Positions 16,651-25,424 of a stretch of 55,850 nucleotides of DNA are shown here, in pieces; positions within the stretch are counted from its first letter, which is position 1, and each line of letters begins with the position of its first letter. This DNA is from a bacterium (GTDB lineage: Bacteria; Hydrothermota; Tepidihabitantia; Tepidihabitantales; Tepidihabitantaceae), in NCBI GenBank assembly GCA_035505375.1, contig DATJQV010000057.1, positions 1 through 55,850 of the forward strand, read 5' to 3'. The position numbers and the translations under genes were made by a program. The notes under the pieces were generated by a model, which saw only the letters and a list, made by a program, of their open reading frames with translations, made no database searches and was not told the DNA's origin.

Positions 16651-17010
16651 GAGGGCCGGTGCGCGGGCAGGAGCGGGTGCTGTTGCGGAGGCTGCTGCGG
16701 ATGCGGGAACGAGGGCCGGAGCGGCTGCTGTTCACCGGGCTGTTGCAGGCACCGGAGCGGGCGCTGTTGCGGTGGCTGTTGCGGTAGCCGCAGCGGAGGC
16801 TGGTGCGGCGGCTGTAGCGAGTGGAGAAGCGAGGGCTGTTCAAGGCGGCGGACCCATGCCTGTTGCGGGTGTTGTTGCGGTTGGACGAGCGGCTGATGTA
16901 GCGAGAGCGGCGCCAGAGGTCGTTCAGGAGGATTGAGCGGCGGTCGTTCCTTGCGCCGTTGCGGTGCCTGCAGCGAGTCCGGGAGCGAGGCCTGCACCGG
17001 GGGCCGCAGC
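16651..17010. repeat. 12-bp-period degenerate tandem array A
   Basis: Thirty consecutive 12-bp units without an insertion or deletion, consensus GGNGGCTGTTGC on the plus strand. Examples are GGTGGCTGTTGC (16771), GGCGGCTGTAGC (16807) and GGGTGTTGTTGC (16867). Units differ at several positions, but the closing GC is kept in most. Frames are open on both strands because of the high GC content, yet none has a start with a ribosome site. Confidence 0.85.
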
Positions 17011-17337
17011 TTCCCCTACCGTCCAGGGGATACTGAAGACCGGACAGTTCAGAGTCCAGAATTCAGAGACCAGAACTCTCAGCAGGAGAAGGAGTTGGGA
17101 CGCGACGGCGCGGGCGAAGTCAGAAGGCAGAGGCCAAGGGCCAAAAGTCAAAACTGGGGACGTGGAACAATGAGCGGAGGGACTCCGGGGCCACAGAGAG
17201 GGCAGAAAGAACTGAGGGTCTCGTGACACTCGACAACCGAGCGTAACTCAATTGCTCTCGGTCGGTTAAACACTGTCGGGTCGCGGAGAGTCCGCATATA
17301 GGGGTCGCCTGGGGGCTAGCCTTCGGAGAAGGAATAG
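17011..17337. other. Intergenic stretch without a gene
   Basis: Lies between two 12-bp arrays. It contains a self-similar repeat near 17045-17082 (AGTCCAGAATTCAGAGACC) and no convincing coding frame or promoter. Confidence 0.5.
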
Positions 17338-17601
17338 CCTAAGGTTAAGACTGAGGTTAAGAAGCAGGTTTGAAGGGAGCTTTCAGACGAGCTTTGCCGC
17401 GAGCTTTCTATAGAGCTTTGTAGCAAGCGATGTGAGAAGCGATGCGCTGAGCTTTGAGATGATCGATGAACGATGCGATGTGATGAGCTTTGAACTGAGC
17501 AATGGAAGATGCTATGAAGTACGCTTTCGAGTTTGCTTTCTAAGGTACTTTCCGACGAACTCTGAGTCGAGCTTTCTGGCGAGCCTTCAAGGGTATTTCA
17601 G
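17338..17601. repeat. 12-bp-period degenerate tandem array B
   Basis: Twenty-two consecutive 12-bp units in strict phase, consensus NNNGAGCTTTGN on the plus strand, for example GACGAGCTTTGC (17386), CGCGAGCTTTCT (17398) and GATGAGCTTTGA (17482). A subset replaces CTTT by CGAT (GAGAAGCGATGC, 17434). Stops interrupt all long frames, so it is not coding. Confidence 0.85.
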
Positions 17602-17701
17602 ATTCGAGATTGATGATTGCAGATTGCGGATTGGCGGGCGGGGCGATGTTGTGCGTCGAGTTCCCGGGCGGCGGGACTGGCGCGGCCGGGCGTCAATGCC
17701 A

Positions 17702-17726
17702 GCGGGCGCGTCAATGACGCGCCCGC
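17702..17726. terminator. Strong hairpin after the rplT operon
   Basis: Perfect 12-bp arms, GCGGGCGCGTCA and TGACGCGCCCGC, with a single A between them, start 20 nt after the rplT stop. No T-run follows. Confidence 0.6.
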
Positions 17727-17745
17727 GCAATTGGATCGAGCCGGA

Positions 17746-18141
17746 CTAGGCTTCGGCCTTAGCCATCGCCCGGGTCGCCGCCTCGGCGGCCAGCGATTCC
17801 TTCGCCACGGTCACTACGCCGGCGAAGTCCTCGGGCGCATCGATTGCCATCTCCGACAGCACGAACCGGTCCATTGTAATCCCGGCGAGTTTGAGGCCGT
17901 GGATGAACTTGGAGTAGCTGAGCTCCAGCGGTTTCAGCGCGGCGCCCAGCCGGATAATCGCGAGCGACCGGAACGTACGCTTCTTGCGCCGGCGCTCTTT
18001 GTAGCCGGAAACGCCGGCATGGACTACCGCCTGATGTGCGGTCCGGAAAAGCCTGGACCTGCCGCCCCAGTAGCCTCTCGCATCTTTGAGCCACTTCTTG
18101 CGGCGCTGCTTGGTATACGGGCCGTTCTTTACTCTCGGCAT
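17746..18141 (-). CDS. rplT: 50S ribosomal protein L20
   Basis: A 131-residue basic protein with the L20 signature in its first half (KQRRKKWLKDARGYWGGR, then RRRKKRTFRSLAIIRL). It binds 23S rRNA early in large-subunit assembly and in many bacteria also represses its own operon. Family length is about 115-120, so this one has a short Ala/Lys-rich C-terminal extension. AAGGAGACAGG precedes the ATG. It is the last gene of thrS-infC-rpmI-rplT, the classical order, and is followed by a strong hairpin. Confidence 0.97.
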   Translation of the reverse strand: MPRVKNGPYTKQRRKKWLKDARGYWGGRSRLFRTAHQAVVHAGVSGYKERRRKKRTFRSLAIIRLGAALKPLELSYSKFIHGLKLAGITMDRFVLSEMAIDAPEDFAGVVTVAKESLAAEAATRAMAKAEA

Positions 18142-18150
18142 CCTGTCTCC

Positions 18151-18351
18151 TTATTTGTAGGGAACAAGCTCGCTTAGCCGCCTGGCCCTTTCGCCGTCCA
18201 GGACTGTCGGCACGTTCAAGCCGCGCTTTCTCCGCTTGCTCTTGGATGAGTTGTTGTGGCTCCGGTTGGAGTTCCGGTACAGGAACTTGCCTCCGGCGGT
18301 GCGCTTGATGCGCTTCTTCAGCGAACTGAGGGACTTGGTCTTCTGCTTCAT
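18151..18351 (-). CDS. rpmI: 50S ribosomal protein L35
   Basis: A 66-residue, very basic protein of typical L35 length and pattern (MKQKTKSLSSLKKRIKRT, then SHNNSSKSKRRKRGL). It is a structural protein of the large subunit. The ATG overlaps the infC stop (ATGA), so it is translationally coupled to infC. rplT follows 9 nt downstream. Confidence 0.96.
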   Translation of the reverse strand: MKQKTKSLSSLKKRIKRTAGGKFLYRNSNRSHNNSSKSKRRKRGLNVPTVLDGERARRLSELVPYK

Positions 18352-18893
18352 TTTGGCACCAGCATCATCTGGATTGATTTTCTTCCTTCGGTCTGCAGTC
18401 GGGGTGGCGCTTCCACGCGGGCGACGTCAGACAGGTCCTGGCTCAGGCGGTCCATCAGTTTCATGCCGAGGTCGGCGTGAACGATTTCGCGGCCGCGGAC
18501 GAACAGCGTAATCCGAATGCGGTCCTTGTCGGCGAGGAACTCGCGCATCTTGCGGATCTTCACTTCGTAGTCACCGGGTCCGATCTTCATCTTCATGCGC
18601 ATTTCCCTGACCTCGGTGGCATGCTGCTTCTTCTTGGATTCGCGCAGCCGGACCTTCTGTTCGTAGAGGTATCGGCCGAAGTCGACGATGCCTGCGACCG
18701 GTGGTTCCTCGGTCGGCACGAGGACGACCAGGTCGAGGCCCTGCCGGCGCGCCAGACCGACGGCGTCGCGGGTCGGCAGGATGCCGATGAGCTTTTTGTC
18801 GGAGCCGATGACCTTGACATATGGTACGCGTATCTGTTCGTTTACTCTGGGCCTGTCTTTGAAAGCGTCGCGAGCAACTTTACCCGGGTACGT
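18348..18893 (-). CDS. infC: Translation initiation factor IF-3
   Basis: About 181 residues. IF-3N starts at RVNEQIRVPYVKVIG and IF-3C follows with KIGPGDYEVKIRKMREFL and the basic strand-turn FVRGREIVH. It binds the 30S subunit and checks the start codon. The start is uncertain. The only good site, AGGAGG (18905-18900), lies 6 nt before an ACG codon at 18893, and no ATG, GTG or TTG is suitably spaced. A GTG at 18941 has no ribosome site and lies deep inside thrS. A rare start codon is a known feature of infC, because IF-3 discriminates against such codons and so limits its own synthesis. The ACG choice is inferred. Confidence 0.9.
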   Translation of the reverse strand, partial: TYPGKVARDAFKDRPRVNEQIRVPYVKVIGSDKKLIGILPTRDAVGLARRQGLDLVVLVPTEEPPVAGIVDFGRYLYEQKVRLRESKKKQHATEVREMRMKMKIGPGDYEVKIRKMREFLADKDRIRITLFVRGREIVHADLGMKLMDRLSQDLSDVARVEAPPRLQTEGRKSIQMMLVPK

Positions 18894-20778
18894 TGTTTTC
18901 CTCCTTGATTTGGGCGAGCGCCGCCTCGACTGAAACCGCACCGAGATTGCCCTTGCCGTGACGGCGAACCGACACGGTGCCCTGCGCGGCCTCGCGGCCG
19001 CCCACTACGAGCATGAAGGGGATCTTTTGGCGTTCGGCTTCACTGACTTTGAGGTTTATCTTATCAGACTTCAGATCGATTTCAACTCTTATCCCGGCGG
19101 CTTCGAGCTTCTGCCCCACCTCGCGCGCATAGCCGATTTCGGTGTCGGTCACCGACAGCACGCGCGCCTGTACCGGCGCGAGCCAGACCGGGAACGCGCC
19201 GCCAAAGTGCTCGACCAGTATCCCCATGAAGCGCTCAATGCCGCCGAGGATGGTGCGGTGCACGAGGTACACGGGGTGGTGCTGCCCGTCCTGGCCCATG
19301 TAGTTGAGGTTGAAACGGACGCCCTCGTTGAAGTCGAACTGGCAGGTCGGGCACTGCCATTCGCGGCCGAGCGAGTCGAGCAGCTTGATGTCAATCTTGG
19401 GACCGTAGAAGACCGCCTCGCCCTCGGCCCGTTTGTAGGGCAGGCCGACGCGATCGAGCGCACGGATGAGCGACTGCTCGCCCAGGTTCCATTGCTCGTC
19501 GGTGCCGAGGTACTTGTCCAGGTGCTTAGGGTCACGCACCGACAGGTCGACCTTGAACTTCTCGAAGCCGAACGCCCGAAGCATCTTCACCGAGAGGCTG
19601 ACCACGCCGAAGACCTCGTCCTCGACCTGCTCGGGCGTGCAGAAGATGTGCGCGTCGTCCTGGGTGAACCCGCGCACCCGCATCATGCCATGGAGCACGC
19701 CTGACCGCTCGCGGCGGTAGACCGTGCCCCATTCGCCCATGCGCAGGGGCAGGTCGCGGTAGGAGTGCACCTTGGTGCGGTAGATGAGCATGTGACCGGG
19801 GCAGTTCATCGGCTTCAGCACGTATTGCTCTTCCTCGACGTCGAGCACGTACATGTTCTCGGCATAGTAGTCGAGGTGGCCCGATGTCCGCCACAGGCCG
19901 GCGCGGGCGATGTGCGGAGTGAGGACGAGCTGGTATCCGGCGGCGAGGTGCTCCTTCTCCCAGTATTGCTGGATCAGGCGGCGGACGGTCGCACCCTTGG
20001 GGTGCCAGAACGCCAGACCGGCTCCGGCCTCCTCGTGGAAGCTGAACAGGTCGAGCGCGGGTCCGAGCTTGCGATGGTCCCGTCGCTTGGCCTCTTCCAG
20101 CCGGTCGAGATACTCCTTGAGCATTTCCTTCGACGGAAAGGCCACGCCGTAAACGCGCGACAGCATTCGGTTCTTCTCGTCAGCATGCCAGTATGCGCCT
20201 GCAACCGAGAGCAGCTTCACGGCCTTTATCTTGCCGGTGCTGGTGACGTGCGGGCCCCGGCACAGGTCCACGAAATCGCCTTGCTCGTATACCGAGATGC
20301 TCTCGTCGGGTATGCCTTCAATCAGCTCCAGCTTGTACGATTCGTCTCGGGTCTTGAAGAGATCAATCGCATCCTTGCGCGGCAGGAACTTGTGGACAAT
20401 GGGAATCTTCTGCTTGGCGAGTTCGTACATCCGCTCTTCGATCTTCGCAAGGTCAGTCTCGGTGAACGGCTTCTCCACGTCGAAGTCGTAGTAGAAACCT
20501 TCGGGGACTGCCGGACCGATGGTGACCTTGGCACTCGGATAGAGCTGCTTCACCGCCTGCGCCATCAGGTGGGACGCGGAATGCCAGTAGACCTCGCGCC
20601 CCTCTTCCGAGTCGTAGGCCACCGGTTCGACCCGGGCGTCTTGTTCGAGACGGAAGGTCAGATCCACAAGCCGGCCGTCAACCCTGGCCGCTACCGCGTT
20701 CGGGTCGGCAAGGACCTGGCCGACGGCAACACCCGGCTCAAGTTGCCGAGCCTCGCCACTTACCGTGACGTTTATCAC
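18880..20778 (-). CDS. thrS: Threonyl-tRNA synthetase
   Basis: A 632-residue class II synthetase with all domains: TGS at the N-terminus (about 1-60), the editing domain with HSASHLMAQAV and the Cys-His end YWHADEKN, the catalytic core with KPMNCPGHMLIY, YRRERSGVLHGMMRVRGFTQDDAHIF and the class II motif 3 GGIERFMGIL, and a C-terminal anticodon-binding domain. It charges tRNA-Thr in the cytoplasm and clears Ser-tRNA-Thr. The GTG start lies 6 nt after the -10 element of a near-perfect promoter, so the mRNA is probably leaderless and there is no room for a T-box. The 3' end overlaps the start region of infC. Confidence 0.98.
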   Translation of the reverse strand: MINVTVSGEARQLEPGVAVGQVLADPNAVAARVDGRLVDLTFRLEQDARVEPVAYDSEEGREVYWHSASHLMAQAVKQLYPSAKVTIGPAVPEGFYYDFDVEKPFTETDLAKIEERMYELAKQKIPIVHKFLPRKDAIDLFKTRDESYKLELIEGIPDESISVYEQGDFVDLCRGPHVTSTGKIKAVKLLSVAGAYWHADEKNRMLSRVYGVAFPSKEMLKEYLDRLEEAKRRDHRKLGPALDLFSFHEEAGAGLAFWHPKGATVRRLIQQYWEKEHLAAGYQLVLTPHIARAGLWRTSGHLDYYAENMYVLDVEEEQYVLKPMNCPGHMLIYRTKVHSYRDLPLRMGEWGTVYRRERSGVLHGMMRVRGFTQDDAHIFCTPEQVEDEVFGVVSLSVKMLRAFGFEKFKVDLSVRDPKHLDKYLGTDEQWNLGEQSLIRALDRVGLPYKRAEGEAVFYGPKIDIKLLDSLGREWQCPTCQFDFNEGVRFNLNYMGQDGQHHPVYLVHRTILGGIERFMGILVEHFGGAFPVWLAPVQARVLSVTDTEIGYAREVGQKLEAAGIRVEIDLKSDKINLKVSEAERQKIPFMLVVGGREAAQGTVSVRRHGKGNLGAVSVEAALAQIKEENNVPG

Positions 20779-20784
20779 GGGGCA

Positions 20785-20812
20785 ATCATAGCGCGACTCG
20801 TGCGAGTGTCAA
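20785..20812 (-). promoter_or_regulatory. Sigma-70 type promoter for thrS-infC-rpmI-rplT
   Basis: Minus strand: TTGACA, 16-bp spacer, TATGAT, then 6 nt to the thrS GTG. Confidence 0.8.
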
Positions 20813-20927
20813 CCAAGGCGCGGCGAGCGGATGGGTTTCCGGTTACCAGGTACCAGTTGCCGGTAGACTGATCAGGCCACCTTGAGACTGAACACTGGAA
20901 ACTGGTCACTGGACACTTGCCCGTCGC

Positions 20928-20955
20928 TTGATTCACCTTGCGCCGACGCTACAAT
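20928..20955 (+). promoter_or_regulatory. Sigma-70 type promoter for the ispF operon
   Basis: TTGATT, 16-bp spacer, TACAAT. A TTG in frame with ispF begins 8 nt after the -10 element (20964). Just upstream, 20830-20920 holds self-similar dispersed repeats (ACTGGAAACTGGTCACTGG). Confidence 0.65.
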
Positions 20956-21023
20956 GTGGCCACTTGAGCCCCACACCAACACGACGTTCAGCACGGACCG
21001 CGTCTGGCCACTCGCCATTCCGC

Positions 21024-21497
21024 ATGGGCCTCGGCTTCGACGCCCACGAAATGGTGCGGGGCCGTCCGCTGATGCTCGGCGGCGTCCACGTTCCGTCGGA
21101 GCAAGGCCTTGCCGGCCACTCCGATGCCGACGTGCTCCTGCACGCCCTGACCGACGCCCTGCTCGGAGCGCTGGCGTTGCCCGACATTGGCACCCTTTTC
21201 CCGGATACGGACGCGAAGTGGAAGGATGCGGCCAGCGAGTTGATGCTCAGGGAGGCATATCGGCGCGTGAAGGCTAGAGGGTATCGGCTCGTCAATGCTG
21301 ACTGCGTTCTCGTCTGCGACCGGCCCAAGCTGTCTCCGCACTCCGACGCGATACGCGAAAGCATCGCCCGCATGCTCTCCGTACCGGCCGGCAACATTGG
21401 CCTGAAGGCCAAGACCACCGAAGGCACGCTCCTGGCTCTCAAGGCCAAGAGCATCGCGGCAATGGCGGTCGTGCTGGTAGCCCCGGCTCGCCCATGA
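21024..21497 (+). CDS. ispF: 2-C-methyl-D-erythritol 2,4-cyclodiphosphate synthase
   Basis: A 157-residue enzyme of the non-mevalonate isoprenoid pathway. It cyclises CDP-ME 2-phosphate with loss of CMP. Metal ligands lie in GFDAHEM and GHSDADVLLHAL; the substrate loops DIGTLFPDTD and the C-terminal KAKTTEG are present. Length with this ATG equals the family norm. No ribosome site precedes the ATG. A TTG at 20964, 8 nt from the promoter -10, would add 20 residues as a leaderless start and is the alternative. Four-base overlap (ATGA) with the rhomboid gene. Confidence 0.95.
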   Translation: MGLGFDAHEMVRGRPLMLGGVHVPSEQGLAGHSDADVLLHALTDALLGALALPDIGTLFPDTDAKWKDAASELMLREAYRRVKARGYRLVNADCVLVCDRPKLSPHSDAIRESIARMLSVPAGNIGLKAKTTEGTLLALKAKSIAAMAVVLVAPARP

Positions 21498-22168
21498 TCC
21501 CCCTCCGCGACGACATCCGCTCCGAGAAGCGGCCATACGTCACATGGGGGCTGATAGCAGTCTGCACCCTCGTATTCATACGACAGACGCTCACCGAGTT
21601 CAAGGACCCGGCTGCCGGCGACCTGATCGTTCGCACCTACGGAATGGTGCCCGCGGTCATCGTGTCGGGTCATCGCCTCTACACCCTCTTCACATCGATG
21701 TTCCTCCACGGCGGCTTCTTCCACATCATCGGCAACATGCTCTACCTCTGGATATTCGGCGACAATGTCGAGGATGCTTTCGGCCACTTTTGGTTCCTGA
21801 TCGTCTACCTGCTTACCGGCGTGGCCGGAAGCCTGCTCCAGATTGTGCTCATGCCCGGCTCGTCGGTCCCGACCATCGGCGCATCGGGCGCGATATCCGG
21901 AGTGATGGGCGCGTACTTCGTGCTCTACCCGCGGGCGCGGGTCCTGACCCTGATCCCTATATTCTTCTTTATCCGCCTCATCTACCTGCCGGCCCCGCTT
22001 CTGCTCGGGTTCTGGATTCTGTTCCAGGTGCTGTACGGATGCAGTTCGGCGCCGGGCATGGGCGGCGGTGTGGCCTACTTTGCCCACATCGGCGGATTCG
22101 TTGCCGGTCTCATACTGGGGCTGGCCGTGCGGAACCGGGTGCGCCGGCCCTGGTATGAAATCAGCTAG
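21494..22168 (+). CDS. Rhomboid-family intramembrane serine protease
   Basis: A 224-residue membrane protein with about six transmembrane helices. The catalytic serine is in GASGAISGVMGAY, the catalytic histidine in AHIGGFVAG, and the conserved loop HGGFFHIIGNMLYLWIFG is present, so it should be active. Rhomboids cut membrane-anchored substrates within the bilayer. It starts inside the ispF stop (ATGA) and overlaps the next gene by 14 nt. The operon link with an isoprenoid enzyme is probably only positional. Confidence 0.93.
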   Translation: MIPLRDDIRSEKRPYVTWGLIAVCTLVFIRQTLTEFKDPAAGDLIVRTYGMVPAVIVSGHRLYTLFTSMFLHGGFFHIIGNMLYLWIFGDNVEDAFGHFWFLIVYLLTGVAGSLLQIVLMPGSSVPTIGASGAISGVMGAYFVLYPRARVLTLIPIFFFIRLIYLPAPLLLGFWILFQVLYGCSSAPGMGGGVAYFAHIGGFVAGLILGLAVRNRVRRPWYEIS

Positions 22169-23669
22169 CCGGCTGCTCCTCGCAGCTTTGCTGGCCGGTC
22201 TCGCGCTGCGTCTCTGCCTGCTGCTGGCCCCTACCGCCTCTTTCGCGACCAAGGTGCTTGAGCCGACCGGTGACTCGCCCGAGTATGTGCGGCTCGCCGG
22301 CAACATCGTCCACGGTCATGGCTTCTCTCAGGATTCGATGCCGCCGTACCGACCCGACGTCCTTCGCACGCCCGTCTACCCCATGTTCCTCGCCCTGCCC
22401 CTGGCCGTCCTCGGCTCGTCGCTGGTCTGGCCATTGCTGCTCCAGTTGTTGCTTTCCCTTGCTACCATCTGGCTGACACGGAGGCTTGCGCTTGAGCTTG
22501 GGCTTGCGCCGGCTGCGGCCTCGCTTGCCGCGCTGCTGGTCGCACTGAGCCCGAACCTTGTCTTCTACTCGATCAAACTCACGACGGAGACGCTCTCCGC
22601 CCTGCTGCTGCTTACGACGCTGCTGCTCATCAACCGGTTCCGAGTTCTTCACCGCTGGCAGGAACATGCAGCCTCAGGTATCTGCTGCGGCCTGCTCATC
22701 CTGACCCGTCCCATCGCCGTCTTCTTGCCGTTACTCCTCGCCATCTGCATCCTCTGGCTACGTATCATGAAAGTGGCGACTCCCGGCGGAAAACAGGGAC
22801 TGTCCCGCGCTGAGTCCGACGCAAGCGCTCCGAGGGACTGTCACTCGTTTTCCGCCATCCAAGGGACTGTTCTCGGAACCTCCCCTGCTTTCGTCAGGAA
22901 TTGGAGATTGGCAATTGGGAACTCCGTTCTGTTCCTCGCCTGCACTTCTCTCGTCGTCCTGCCCTGGGTCATCCGCAATCGACACGCCGGCGGGAAGTAC
23001 ACAATCTCAACCGCGTTCGACTACAACATCTGCGAGTACAGCGGCGCGCTGACCCTTGCCGCCGACAGGCTGATATCGGTAGATGACGCGCGCGACTCGC
23101 TGGCAGCCCGGGCACAGGCGCGGTTCGGTCCGCTCGATACCAATGCGCAGGTTTCGTACTGGGCGTCGATGGCCAAAGCAGGTCGGCAGCAGATTTCGGC
23201 CCGACCGCTTCTGGCCGTCAAAATACACGCAGCCGGCAGCGCGGGCGGACTACTGATGCCGCTCAGCGTTCGGTCCCTGCGCGTGTTCGCCGGAGCGAAC
23301 CCGCAGACAGACACGACCGGAGAGCGGCACGTCGCACAGCGAACAGTCCAGTTCGTGGCTCGCGGCAGAATCGGACAGGCCCTCGCGCTCATCTGGAGGG
23401 ACCGGCTCGCCTCGATGCCGGCGCCGGCCGTTGGCATCCTGCTCTGCGCCGTGCTCTTCCACGCGACACTTCTCATTGCCTTCGCGATAGGCGTGTTCCT
23501 GCGGCGCTCGCGTCGCTTGCTCTGGCTGCTCCTGCCGATACTCTACTTCGTGCTCTCCACCGGCCCGGTTGGTGAAGCCCGATTCCGCGTCCCCATCGAG
23601 CCGCTCCTCTGCATCATCGCGGCCGTGGCTCTGACCCGGCCGCACCAGGCGCAAACCAAATCGCAATGA
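22155..23669 (+). CDS. Membrane glycosyltransferase, GT39/ArnT-like, paralog 1
   Basis: A 504-residue polytopic protein with about ten hydrophobic helices. The luminal first loop has the acidic motif GDSPEYVRLA and RTPVYPMFLAL, the layout of polyprenyl-phosphate-sugar-dependent mannosyl- and arabinosyltransferases. A sugar-transfer role to lipid or protein at the membrane is likely; substrate unknown. The next gene is a tandem paralog. Compared with it, this copy has about 42 extra residues between ILWLRIMK and NWRLAIGNSVLF, encoded by dispersed-repeat DNA. The ATG lies inside the end of the rhomboid gene. Confidence 0.8.
   Translation: MKSASRLLLAALLAGLALRLCLLLAPTASFATKVLEPTGDSPEYVRLAGNIVHGHGFSQDSMPPYRPDVLRTPVYPMFLALPLAVLGSSLVWPLLLQLLLSLATIWLTRRLALELGLAPAAASLAALLVALSPNLVFYSIKLTTETLSALLLLTTLLLINRFRVLHRWQEHAASGICCGLLILTRPIAVFLPLLLAICILWLRIMKVATPGGKQGLSRAESDASAPRDCHSFSAIQGTVLGTSPAFVRNWRLAIGNSVLFLACTSLVVLPWVIRNRHAGGKYTISTAFDYNICEYSGALTLAADRLISVDDARDSLAARAQARFGPLDTNAQVSYWASMAKAGRQQISARPLLAVKIHAAGSAGGLLMPLSVRSLRVFAGANPQTDTTGERHVAQRTVQFVARGRIGQALALIWRDRLASMPAPAVGILLCAVLFHATLLIAFAIGVFLRRSRRLLWLLLPILYFVLSTGPVGEARFRVPIEPLLCIIAAVALTRPHQAQTKSQ
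22780..22905. repeat. Dispersed repeat inserted in frame in the glycosyltransferase gene
   Basis: About 126 bp present here and absent from the tandem paralog. It has an inverted pair GGCGGAAAAC / GTTTTCCGCC, three AGGGACTGT copies, and ends next to GGAGATTGGCAATTGGGAA, another dispersed motif. Confidence 0.65.
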
Positions 23670-25267
23670 ACGCGACTCCGGGCCCGGACCGCAAGCGCGT
23701 GGCTGCAGCCGACCCGCTCCCTCCGGTCGACAGCTCTGAGCTTGATGTCCATCGTCAGGCATCCGACTTCCTCTTCATGGCGCTACTCCTCGTCATTCTG
23801 ACCCGACTCGCGTTCATACTCCTGCCGCGCGTCCCGGTCGAAACCAAAGCAGTGGCATCAATCGGGGACAGCGGCGAATACATCGCCCTTGCCCGGAACC
23901 TCGTGGCCCATCACACCTTTAGCCGCGATGTCGCGCCGCCGTGGCGTCCCGAACTCTTCCGCACGCCCGCCTACCCGCTGCTGCTGACAATCCCATACAT
24001 CATCAACCAGCCGGCTTCCCTGGGCCCCCGCCGCGGACTATACCCGCTTCGTCTGCCTCGCTTCATCCTCTTCAGCCTGATCCTGCAGTTTCTACTTTCA
24101 ATGCTCACCGTCTGGCTCACGTGGCGGCTTGGGCTTGAGCTTGAGCTTGGGCCGGTTCCGGCCGCTCTGGCCGCGCTGCTCGTCGGGCTCAGCCCGAACC
24201 TCGCATTCCTATCGTCCAAGCTGATTTCCGAGGCCCTGTTCATCCCGCTGCTCCTCATCTTTGTCCTGCTGTTCAACCGCTTCCGCAGTACCGGACGTGC
24301 CGCTGACATCATCGCCGCGGGCATCTGCACGGGTCTCCTCATTCTCACCCGCCCGATCGCCACCTTTTTTCCTCTACTGCTTGCGGTCTACATCTTCTGG
24401 CTGGCGGCGCGCAGGAGGAAGTGGGTCACGGGAATCAGCAACGCGGTGCTCCTCCTCGCTGTTACCTCCGTGACCATCTTACCCTGGGTCATCCGCAACG
24501 GCGTCCGCACCGGCCGCTACATCATCTCCACCGCGTCGGAGCACAACGTCTACTTATACGACGCCGCGACTGTGCTGGCTGCGGAGAACGGCACGACTAT
24601 CGCGCAGGCACGCGACTCAATGATGGCGCAGGCGGTAAGACAGTTCGGGCAGATTGACACGAACGACGAGGCGACCATGTGGCAGAAGCTGGCCGCGGTT
24701 GCCCGGCCGCATCTGCTCCGCAGACCCGCGCTCGCGGCTTCGGTGTGGCTGATGGGAGTGGCCGAAGATTTCGTGAGTCCGATCAGCATGGGCCCGCTGC
24801 TGATTCACGCCGGGGGTCTGCCCGCGCAGGGCAGCGCCAACCTGTTTCAGTCGTCGCTCGGCCTGCTTGCCAAAGGGAAGGTCATTCAGGCGTTCCGGAC
24901 CGCATGGCAGGTGCGGCTAAGCGGTGCCTCGACGTTCATCCTCGCGGTCCTGGCACTTGCGGCCTTGTTCAACTTCATTCTCATCATGTTCGGGCTTGTA
25001 AGCCTCTTCCTGCGGCGCACCCGCGGCCTGCTCTGGCTCCTCCTGCCGATTCTCTACTTCACGCTTGTGACCGGCACGGTCGGTGACGCCCGATTCCGCG
25101 CCCCAATCGAGCCCCTCCTCTGCTTCTTCGCCGCGGTCGCGCTCATTCGGCCTCCGCGGCCGGCTCCTTCCCGTACCCAGGCCCAGCCGGTGCGGAGGAC
25201 CGCGAATCTCGACGAAGGGAGTTGCTCAGTCGGCCTCGCCCAGCCCGGAATCCGCCCCACCGCATAA
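23666..25267 (+). CDS. Membrane glycosyltransferase, GT39/ArnT-like, paralog 2
   Basis: A 533-residue polytopic protein clearly homologous over its length to the preceding gene: GDSGEYIALARNLV, WRPELFRTPAYPLLL, GLSPNLAFLSSKL, TGLLILTRPIATFFP, TILPWVIRNGVR, and LLWLLLPILYFTLVTG at the end. It starts in the preceding stop (ATGA), so the pair is a coupled tandem duplication. A 45-residue N-terminal cytoplasmic extension and a Pro/Arg-rich tail distinguish it. The same sugar-transfer role is inferred; the pair could act on different acceptors. Confidence 0.8.
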   Translation: MNATPGPDRKRVAAADPLPPVDSSELDVHRQASDFLFMALLLVILTRLAFILLPRVPVETKAVASIGDSGEYIALARNLVAHHTFSRDVAPPWRPELFRTPAYPLLLTIPYIINQPASLGPRRGLYPLRLPRFILFSLILQFLLSMLTVWLTWRLGLELELGPVPAALAALLVGLSPNLAFLSSKLISEALFIPLLLIFVLLFNRFRSTGRAADIIAAGICTGLLILTRPIATFFPLLLAVYIFWLAARRRKWVTGISNAVLLLAVTSVTILPWVIRNGVRTGRYIISTASEHNVYLYDAATVLAAENGTTIAQARDSMMAQAVRQFGQIDTNDEATMWQKLAAVARPHLLRRPALAASVWLMGVAEDFVSPISMGPLLIHAGGLPAQGSANLFQSSLGLLAKGKVIQAFRTAWQVRLSGASTFILAVLALAALFNFILIMFGLVSLFLRRTRGLLWLLLPILYFTLVTGTVGDARFRAPIEPLLCFFAAVALIRPPRPAPSRTQAQPVRRTANLDEGSCSVGLAQPGIRPTA

Positions 25268-25350
25268 CCCGCTGCCGACACCGGGGCGACTGTCTTCGCG
25301 GAACGCGTCTTTCAAGCGATATCCCGGCCGTACCTCGCCCCTCCCGTCCC

Positions 25351-25378
25351 TTGACACCTCCGTCCGCGAACTTATCAT
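25351..25378 (+). promoter_or_regulatory. Sigma-70 type promoter for the propeller protein gene
   Basis: TTGACA, 16-bp spacer, TATCAT. The leader is about 40 nt with AGGAGG before the ATG, so this gene is not leaderless. Confidence 0.7.
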
Positions 25379-25424
25379 GTTCGCGTCTCATGAGGTCCAC
25401 AGATCAGTCACAGGAGGAAGAGTA

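Noticed and set aside
16427-16997. Ala/Gly/Val-rich frames of 169-185 codons on both strands
   Set aside because: They are by-products of the GC-rich 12-bp array A; no ribosome site, no domain, and both strands are open.
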